This document shows, piece after piece, positions 35,484-40,782 of a DNA stretch of 40,782 bases (its first letter is position 1; every line of letters starts with the position of its first letter). Both the position numbers and the translations under genes were made by a program. The DNA is from Clostridium sp. (GTDB lineage Bacteria > Bacillota > Clostridia > Acetivibrionales > Acetivibrionaceae). The stretch spans positions 1-40,782 of the forward strand of contig JAAZML010000144.1 of the NCBI GenBank assembly GCA_012798835.1, written 5' to 3'. The notes beneath the pieces are model-generated. The model was not told where the DNA came from. It searched no databases and saw nothing but the letters and a program-made list of their open reading frames with translations.

Positions 35484-36857
35484 TTATTCAACTTCCAATT
35501 CGTCTAAATCGCTTCTAACCTGATCCTTGAACTGTGCCCACATCTGATCTTCAGTTGTATTTCCAGCAAGGTATGTCATCATAGCATCCTGGAATGCGCT
35601 CTTTATTACGTCATCATATTCGGTGATTAATGAACCGTCTATGCTTGCAAGTAATGGCTTAAAGAATTCGTAGGTGTTCTGGTTTACGGTTTTGTCTACG
35701 AAGCTACTATCTGCTGCTATTTTGTCTATAACGCTTAGATTACTTACGATATCACCAGTATCTCTTCCCCAAGCTTCCAAATGTTTATCATCAGCTGTTA
35801 TGAACTTTATAAGTTCCCAAGCAAGTTCTTCGTTTTCGGTATCGGAGTACATTCCATACCATGTACCGCCCCATGTGTATCCGTATGGTCCTTCAGCAAG
35901 ACCCCATGAACCTTTGTCTTGGTTTTCATCGGCCTGGTTAACCCTGATTATCCATGGAACACCCCATGTTGGTATTGCGTATGCAAAATGCTCATCATCT
36001 TCTATTGCTGCCGACCATGGTGGCTCCCAAGCTGGCAAATTACCGTGGAGGCCTTCATCCGTCATTGTTTTCATGATCTTAACATAATCCTCTATCTTTG
36101 GATCTATAACAAGCTTACCGTCAACAACCCAACCTTTGCTACGTGCACCAAGGTATATTTCTAAAACGTCTGCCATACCAGCGAACATTTTAACTTTTCC
36201 GTCACTCTCTGTTTTAAGCTTTCTGGCTGTTTCAAGCATTTTCTCAGGAGTCGAGAGCATTGCACTTATTTCTGTTGGATCATCGGTTCCTAAGTACTCT
36301 TTTGCAAGATCCCTTTTATATCCAACTGCGCCTGGGCATGCCTGGTGGGATAATGCTCTTATTTTACCGTCATCGCTTCTTCCGATATCGACTGTATATG
36401 AAACAAGTTTGTCTTTTAATGATTCTGCGTCAAAAGGTGCAGCCGAAAGGTCTTTCAATGCATTAGGAATGTTAACAAATCTCTTAACAAAAGCTGCCTC
36501 AAGAGCGTATACATCGGGAACCCCACTTCCACTTCTTAATGTGTTTGTCATTAGTGTCTGGTATGCCCCATCTGTGTCTGCTGTTACCTGTAAATCTACC
36601 GTTACATTCTTATAAACAGCTTCAAATGCTTCCTTGATTACCGATGCTTCGTCATCGTTAAAGTGCCAGAAGGTCACTGTGCCTGAAAAGTCCTCAGGTT
36701 TCTTTGTGTTTTCAGTTTGCGTTCCTGCAGATGTTGGATCTGGAGCACTCGTTGGGTCTGTCCCCGGTTTGTCTGGGCCACAGCCCACTAGTAAGGAAGT
36801 TGCCACAAGACCACTTATTGCTAAGGATGCGATCTTTTTCAAAAACTGACTATTCAT
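35484..36857 (-). CDS. Sugar ABC transporter solute-binding lipoprotein
   Basis: A 457-residue family-1 (MalE-like) extracellular binding protein. The signal peptide ends in the lipobox LLVGC with Cys26; a Thr/Pro/Ser-rich linker (about 28-55) leads to the binding domain, starting GTVTFWHFNDDEASVIKEAF and containing AWELIKFITADDKHLEAWG, typical of the family. The sugar cannot be named: no glycosidase or regulator gene adjoins. It heads the operon, with a promoter about 100 nt upstream. Confidence 0.94.
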   Translation of the reverse strand: MNSQFLKKIASLAISGLVATSLLVGCGPDKPGTDPTSAPDPTSAGTQTENTKKPEDFSGTVTFWHFNDDEASVIKEAFEAVYKNVTVDLQVTADTDGAYQTLMTNTLRSGSGVPDVYALEAAFVKRFVNIPNALKDLSAAPFDAESLKDKLVSYTVDIGRSDDGKIRALSHQACPGAVGYKRDLAKEYLGTDDPTEISAMLSTPEKMLETARKLKTESDGKVKMFAGMADVLEIYLGARSKGWVVDGKLVIDPKIEDYVKIMKTMTDEGLHGNLPAWEPPWSAAIEDDEHFAYAIPTWGVPWIIRVNQADENQDKGSWGLAEGPYGYTWGGTWYGMYSDTENEELAWELIKFITADDKHLEAWGRDTGDIVSNLSVIDKIAADSSFVDKTVNQNTYEFFKPLLASIDGSLITEYDDVIKSAFQDAMMTYLAGNTTEDQMWAQFKDQVRSDLDELEVE

Positions 36858-36903
36858 TTTTTTGTTCCCCCTTATTTTCTAAGTTTTTAATTTATTCATT
36901 ACA

Positions 36904-36940
36904 CCAAACAAAGATAGAACATCTTAACGTATTTGTTTGG
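36904..36940. promoter_or_regulatory. Inverted repeat in the leader of the importer operon
   Basis: CCAAACAAA (36904-36912) and TTTGTTTGG (36932-36940) form a perfect 9-bp dyad just downstream of the promoter. It could be an operator or a 5' leader hairpin. Confidence 0.55.
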
Positions 36941-36960
36941 ATATAATCTCTCTAAACCAT

Positions 36961-36989
36961 ATTTTAAATGAAGCCAGCTTAAATTTCAA
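36961..36989 (-). promoter_or_regulatory. Sigma-A promoter of the sugar importer operon
   Basis: TTGAAA (36984-36989), 17-bp spacer and TAAAAT (36961-36966) on the minus strand, five of six matches in each box. The gene-free stretch 36858-37461 otherwise holds a dyad at 37153-37170 and the porB terminator hairpin. Confidence 0.6.
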
Positions 36990-37152
36990 CCTTTATTTCT
37001 TTGTAATAAAATTATATATGTATATTTATGAAATGCATCCATGTAATTAACTGACTTAAATTGTGCATATCCACTCAATTAACTATATTACAAATTTGTA
37101 ACCAATTATACAAGATAAAAATTTAGCTGTATTACGGCAATATAATAAAATA

Positions 37153-37170
37153 TGACCGTAAAACGGTACA
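37153..37170. promoter_or_regulatory. Palindrome, possible operator
   Basis: TGACCGTAAAACGGTACA has arms ACCGT and ACGGT around AAA, with TG/CA ends. It resembles LacI-family operators loosely but lacks the central CG of a CcpA site. It is 165 bp upstream of the importer promoter. Confidence 0.35.
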
Positions 37171-37399
37171 TTTCTTCAATATTATTCTTTTTTAAGCCGT
37201 TTTTAAGTTTTTGGGATTAAATATTGCATTTTTAAAAGATATTACAAATATACAAGCCATGAATATTGTTTTGTTTTCGGTGTCTTTCTCTGCTTCAAAA
37301 ATAGGATTCTCTACGTTAAAACATCTGCCTTAATCCCTGTTATGTATGGCCTTTTAGAGGATATTTATAAAAGCTTTTTGCACTTAAACCATGGTTATC

Positions 37400-37438
37400 C
37401 CCCGATTCATTTATTGTACAGGTTTATATGAACCGGGG
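37400..37438 (-). terminator. Hairpin after porB
   Basis: CCCCGATTCAT (37400-37410) pairs with ATGAACCGGGG (37428-37438) with one mismatch; it lies 24 bp beyond the porB stop. No clear T tract follows. Confidence 0.5.
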
Positions 37439-37461
37439 AATAAATTGGTTTTATTCGTATT

Positions 37462-38397
37462 TTATGATTCGCCTGCTAATTTCAACATTGCTTCCCATCT
37501 TTTATCAACTTCCTGTTGTATTTCATCTATCATATGTTCATTGCCGGCCTTAAATAGATGTCTAAATCTTCCTTGCATTTTCAAAAAATCTCTAACGGGC
37601 AGCTTGTTTTTAGGCTTGTAACTTATAACATGCTTGCCGTTAACAACTTCATAAAGCGGCCAAAAACAGGTTTCTACAGCCATTTTACTAACTTCCATTA
37701 AATCGGGTGTATTATACCTCCAACCTCTTGGGCACGGAGCTAACACATTGAGGAATGCTGGACCCGATGTATAAATTGCCTTTTCTGACTTTTCACAAAG
37801 ATCCTTCATATTCCCTATAAGAGCTGTCTGTGCAACATATGGCAAATTGTGGTTCGCCATAATTTCTGTTAGATCCTTTCTGGGCTGCATCTTTCCAGGA
37901 ATCTCCTTACCAGCTGGAGAGGTTGTGGTATCAGCGTATTTAGGGGTTGCCGAAGATCTTTGGATACCTGTATTCATGTATGCCCCGTTATCATAGCATA
38001 CATATACCATATCGTGACCCCTCTCCATATCACCGGACAATGACTGAAGTCCAATATCGTATGTTCCGCCATCCCCTCCAAATGCAATGAATTTGGTATC
38101 TCCGCTGATCTTACCCTTTCTTTTAAGTGCCTTATAAGTCGCCTCTGCTCCGGATACCGTAGCAGCTGCATTTTCAAATGCACTGTGTATAAAAGAATCC
38201 TTCCACGCCGTGTAGGGGTAGATAAATGTTGAAACCTCCAAACACCCGGTTGCACTACCTATAACCGCATGATCCTCTGGCTTTAGTGCATTGAGTACAT
38301 TTCTAACAACAACAGGGGCTCCACAGCCTGCACACATCCTGTGTCCACCAGTTAATCTTTCGGGCTTTTTAACTGCCTCTTTTAAATTATATGCCAT
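37462..38397 (-). CDS. porB: Pyruvate:ferredoxin oxidoreductase, beta subunit
   Basis: A 311-residue thiamine-diphosphate-binding subunit. Cysteines for a 4Fe-4S cluster are seen in MCAGCG, ATGCLE and LAPCPRGW. The TPP motif runs GGDGGTYDIGLQ to CYDNGAYMNTG. The enzyme oxidises pyruvate to acetyl-CoA and CO2 and reduces ferredoxin; a related 2-ketoacid cannot be excluded from sequence alone. It follows porA by 12 bp as the last gene of the operon. Confidence 0.95.
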   Translation of the reverse strand: MAYNLKEAVKKPERLTGGHRMCAGCGAPVVVRNVLNALKPEDHAVIGSATGCLEVSTFIYPYTAWKDSFIHSAFENAAATVSGAEATYKALKRKGKISGDTKFIAFGGDGGTYDIGLQSLSGDMERGHDMVYVCYDNGAYMNTGIQRSSATPKYADTTTSPAGKEIPGKMQPRKDLTEIMANHNLPYVAQTALIGNMKDLCEKSEKAIYTSGPAFLNVLAPCPRGWRYNTPDLMEVSKMAVETCFWPLYEVVNGKHVISYKPKNKLPVRDFLKMQGRFRHLFKAGNEHMIDEIQQEVDKRWEAMLKLAGES

Positions 38398-38409
38398 CTA
38401 CTACACCTC

Positions 38410-39594
38410 CTATTCTCTAACACCTAAATAATTGTAAACTGATTCAACCTTACCAGTGTCAACTATCTTCAATAGTCTATCATATACCGTTTCTATATCA
38501 TCGGATTTAACATCCCTGCCACCCAGACCATAAATATAGTTTATAACCTTAGGCCCACATACCCCTTTTGAATAAAGGGCACTTGTTATATCTGTAAACA
38601 GGGGACCTCCAGCCGCATTAAAGCTGTCAGCCTTATCTAGAACTGCAACAGCTTTGCACTTCGATATAGCATCTACTATCTCATCTACAGGGAAGGGCCT
38701 ATACACTCTGGGCTTTATAACCCCAACCTTTTTACCTGCCGCCCTATATTGATCAGCAACGAATTTTGCAGTGCCTGCGGTCGAATTTAGTAAAACAATC
38801 ACCGCTTCTGCGTCATCAGTTTTGTATTCCTCAAATAATCCGTATTTCCTGCCCGTAAGCTTGTAAAATTCTTCTGAAACCTCAAGGATAACTTTTTTTG
38901 CATTCTTCATTGCTTCGGCCTGCTGTCTTTTATGCTCAAAATAGTGTACCTGCAAATCCAAGGGGCCTACCGCAATCGGATTATCTTTATTAAGAAGATA
39001 AGTCGTTGGGTTATATTCGCCAACAAATGACTTTGCCTTATCATCTTTTAACAGCTCTATATTTTCTATTGCGTGGGATGTAATAAACCCATCCTGGCAA
39101 ACCATTACAGGAAGCATTACCTCGGGATGCTCAGCAATCCTATGGGCCATAAGCATATTGTCGTAGGCTTCCTGGTTATTTTCACTATATAGCTGTATCC
39201 AGCCTGAATCTCTAGCACCCATAGTATCACTATGATCATTATGGATATTGATAGGGCCCGAAAGTGCCCTATTTATAGCGGCCATTACTATAGGCAGCCT
39301 CGAACTTGAAGCTATATATAAAAGTTCCCACATAAGTGCCAACCCATTAGCAGAAGTAGCTGTCATTGCCCTTCCGCCCGCAGCTTGAGCACCTATACAT
39401 GCCGACATCGCACTGTGTTCAGATTCCACTGCAACAAATTCCGTATCCACAATCCCATCTGCAACGAAGGTTGAAAAATACTGAGGAACCTCCGTTGATG
39501 GTGTTATCGGAAATGCCGCAACCACGTCGGGGTTTATCTGCCTCATAGCAATTGCCGTCGCCTCGTTGCCACTTAACCTTTCTCTAATAGACAT
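38410..39594 (-). CDS. porA: Pyruvate:ferredoxin oxidoreductase, alpha subunit
   Basis: A 394-residue subunit with the pyrimidine-binding fold: GNEATAIAMRQINPDVVAAFPITPSTE at the N-terminus (core FPITPSTEVPQ), then VESEHSAMSACIGAQAAGGRA and TSANGLALMWE. The C-terminal third (about 255-375) is the transketolase C-like domain with KPRVYRPFPVDEI. The gene order gamma-delta-alpha-beta matches the four-subunit enzyme of Thermotoga and archaea, not the fused single-chain clostridial PFOR. A ribosome binding site GGGGGG precedes the start. Confidence 0.96.
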   Translation of the reverse strand: MSIRERLSGNEATAIAMRQINPDVVAAFPITPSTEVPQYFSTFVADGIVDTEFVAVESEHSAMSACIGAQAAGGRAMTATSANGLALMWELLYIASSSRLPIVMAAINRALSGPINIHNDHSDTMGARDSGWIQLYSENNQEAYDNMLMAHRIAEHPEVMLPVMVCQDGFITSHAIENIELLKDDKAKSFVGEYNPTTYLLNKDNPIAVGPLDLQVHYFEHKRQQAEAMKNAKKVILEVSEEFYKLTGRKYGLFEEYKTDDAEAVIVLLNSTAGTAKFVADQYRAAGKKVGVIKPRVYRPFPVDEIVDAISKCKAVAVLDKADSFNAAGGPLFTDITSALYSKGVCGPKVINYIYGLGGRDVKSDDIETVYDRLLKIVDTGKVESVYNYLGVRE

Positions 39595-39608
39595 TATACC
39601 TTCCCCCC

Positions 39609-39914
39609 TTAAGCTTCTTCAACAAAGTCTATGGCTTTGAAAGGACAAACCTTTGCGCAAACACCACATCCCTTGCAATGATCATAGTCTATACCTACCA
39701 TTTTGCCATCCTTTATTAATATTGAGGAATCAGGGCAAACTGGATAGCAAAGCAAACAATTCTTGCATTTTTCACTATTCCAAACAGGTTTCATAGAGCG
39801 CCAATCACCTGTTTTAAAAAGATGCGCATTCCCGGCAGAATCTATTACTCCGCCCGGTGTTATCTCATTCCACTTGACATCAGGTTTTATAGTTTTTAAT
39901 TCTTTTTTGCTCAT
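39609..39914 (-). CDS. porD: Pyruvate:ferredoxin oxidoreductase, delta (ferredoxin-like) subunit
   Basis: A 101-residue 2[4Fe-4S] protein. Both cluster motifs are complete: CKNCLLCYPVCP and CKGCGVCAKVCP. It passes electrons from the beta subunit to free ferredoxin. Its start overlaps the gamma stop as ATGA, and porA lies 14 bp downstream. Confidence 0.96.
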   Translation of the reverse strand: MSKKELKTIKPDVKWNEITPGGVIDSAGNAHLFKTGDWRSMKPVWNSEKCKNCLLCYPVCPDSSILIKDGKMVGIDYDHCKGCGVCAKVCPFKAIDFVEEA

Positions 39915-40489
39915 AAACCTTTCACCTCCTGCAGTGATCTTTCAAGAGCCTTTATATTCCCTTCCACTACCTCAGGCTTTTTAGCAAACTTATGTTTAAA
40001 GGAACCAACCATATCATCCAAAAATTCCTTTTCATCCATTATCCCGCTCACCTTAACTACTGCGCCAAGCATGGGTGTGTTTGGGAAATACCTGCCCAGA
40101 GTTTCGATGGAAATTGTTTTAGCATCTATCGTACATACCTTTCCATTGTATCCTCTTAAAAGCGGCTTTATCTCGTCAGGAGATTTCGTTGTATTAATAA
40201 TAATTGCTCCATCCTCTTTTAAGCCGGCCGTAACATCTACCGATGCCATCAGGGTATCATCTACCACAACTACATAATCAGGCTCATATATATTGCTATG
40301 AATTGTGAGTCTATCATCACTTATCCTGTTATAAGCCGTAATTGGTGCACCCATCCTTTCTGGGCCATATTCAGGAAAACCCTGAATGTATTTTCCAGTA
40401 TTAAATGCAGCATCAGCCAAAAGTAATGATGCGGTTTTGGCACCTTGTCCGCCTCGGCCATGCCATCTGATCTCGACAACTTTGCCCAT
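39911..40489 (-). CDS. porG: Pyruvate:ferredoxin oxidoreductase, gamma subunit
   Basis: A 192-residue subunit with the HGRGGQGAKTASLLLADAAF opening (20 residues), followed by FPEYGPERMGAPITAYNRI and NTPMLGAVVKVSG, all characteristic. It is first in the operon. The ATG at 40507 lies inside the sequence ATGAGGAGGG, which itself is the ribosome binding site for the ATG at 40489, so the shorter form is chosen. Also called porC in some genomes. Confidence 0.95.
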   Translation of the reverse strand: MGKVVEIRWHGRGGQGAKTASLLLADAAFNTGKYIQGFPEYGPERMGAPITAYNRISDDRLTIHSNIYEPDYVVVVDDTLMASVDVTAGLKEDGAIIINTTKSPDEIKPLLRGYNGKVCTIDAKTISIETLGRYFPNTPMLGAVVKVSGIMDEKEFLDDMVGSFKHKFAKKPEVVEGNIKALERSLQEVKGL

Positions 40490-40610
40490 TTTGGTAACCC
40501 TCCTCATTGATTATTTTAAGTATATAAAATCTGCCAATAACACAGATTGAAAACGATATATCCCACTAATGTAAAACCAACGACACCAAACATATGTTAA
40601 CACAAATTAA

Positions 40611-40639
40611 AGTATAATTCTTTGTTTATTTTTTGTCAA
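40611..40639 (-). promoter_or_regulatory. Sigma-A promoter of porGDAB
   Basis: TTGACA (40634-40639), 17-bp spacer and TATACT (40611-40616) on the minus strand, giving a leader of about 115 nt. A TGTTAACA palindrome (about 40596-40603) lies just past the start point and could be a regulator site such as a half-matched Rex site; that is uncertain. Confidence 0.8.
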
Positions 40640-40649
40640 GACAACTTAT

Positions 40650-40678
40650 TTGAAGTTTTGTGTAATTAGTTGTATAAT
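40650..40678 (+). promoter_or_regulatory. Rightward promoter at the right edge
   Basis: TTGAAG (40650-40655), 17-bp spacer and TATAAT (40673-40678) on the plus strand, divergent from and 10 bp apart from the por promoter. Confidence 0.65.
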
Positions 40679-40684
40679 GTTATT

Positions 40685-40763
40685 CATAGAGAATGTCCCC
40701 CTTTTAATGTGTTTTTAGTCGATTACATTATATCATAGGGAGCGATATTCTCTATATTTTTTT
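40685..40763 (+). ncRNA. Candidate small RNA or terminated leader
   Basis: Transcription from the promoter at 40650-40678 would begin about 40685. ATAGAGAAT (40686-40694) pairs with ATTCTCTAT (40747-40755), TCCC with GGGA, and TAATGT with ACATTA inside, giving one long interrupted hairpin; A plus seven T follow directly (40756-40763). The unit is thus promoter, structured RNA of about 79 nt and terminator. No known RNA family was recognised, and a gene beyond the window could make it an attenuator. Confidence 0.5.
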
Positions 40764-40782
40764 GCTTTTTTGTCCTACAACT

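Noticed and set aside
37153-37170. CcpA (cre) site reading of the ACCGT/ACGGT palindrome
   Set aside because: Lacks the central CG and spacing of a cre site; kept only as a generic dyad.
40642-40697. 13-codon leader peptide on the minus strand upstream of por
   Set aside because: It has a GGGGG ribosome binding-like site, but lies upstream of the best por promoter and no properly spaced promoter drives it; more simply explained as the opposite strand of the candidate RNA.

Overview
The window reads as a chromosomal segment of a low-GC, Gram-positive, anaerobic endospore former of the class Clostridia. Spore-specific genes (sleB, ypeB, yabG, a sipL-type SPOCS/LysM gene, a cotS-family gene), veg, a ferredoxin-dependent ketoacid oxidoreductase and formate-tetrahydrofolate ligase all point that way. 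Ribosome binding sites are strong and G-rich, and several decide start codons. I see no insertion sequence, prophage, CRISPR array or rRNA. Genus cannot be fixed from the sequence alone.

Layout. 1-431: the 3' end of an unknown gene, a bidirectional terminator and a leftward tRNA-Arg(ACG). 772-2814: dnaD-like and dnaC-like replication genes, rightward. 10056-2811: a leftward seven-gene MoxR/DUF58/BatA/BatB/TPR/BatD operon for envelope-associated AAA plus von Willebrand factor A proteins, tail to tail with dnaC. 10172-10267: a 31-codon remnant of a sigma factor. 12559-10451: the germination pair sleB-ypeB. 12742-13905: a UgtP/MGDG-synthase-like lipid glycosyltransferase. 21853-13912: a leftward run of a Vps4-like AAA+ ATPase, PspA, a membrane coiled-coil protein, a YhaO-like nuclease, a YhaN-like ATPase and an NlpC/P60 lipoprotein. 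26869-21928: the conserved yabG-veg-sipL-ispE-gntR block. 27031-28701: fhs. 31331-28938: a GT39-type membrane glycosyltransferase and a CotS-family protein. 31800-33378: three small or unknown genes. 36857-33573: a sugar ABC importer lacking its own ATPase. 40489-37462: porGDAB.

How genes work together. SleB/YpeB (cortex lysis at germination), YabG (coat protease), SipL (coat attachment to the forespore) and CotS (coat) cover spore assembly and revival. The MoxR-Bat and PspA-AAA clusters both look like envelope maintenance machinery. porGDAB and fhs supply anaerobic acetyl-CoA and one-carbon metabolism, and the ABC importer supplies carbohydrate.

Most notable: yabG is split by a one-base frameshift exactly at a run of ten A (mRNA sense). 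A PspA (ESCRT-III superfamily) gene sits next to a Vps4-like AAA+ ATPase whose first ATPase-like half lacks a P-loop. A 39-bp tandem repeat extends an acidic tail in the TPR protein. A compact promoter-hairpin-T-tract unit at the right edge looks like a small RNA or terminated leader. veg has two tandem near-perfect promoters interlocked with an inverted repeat.
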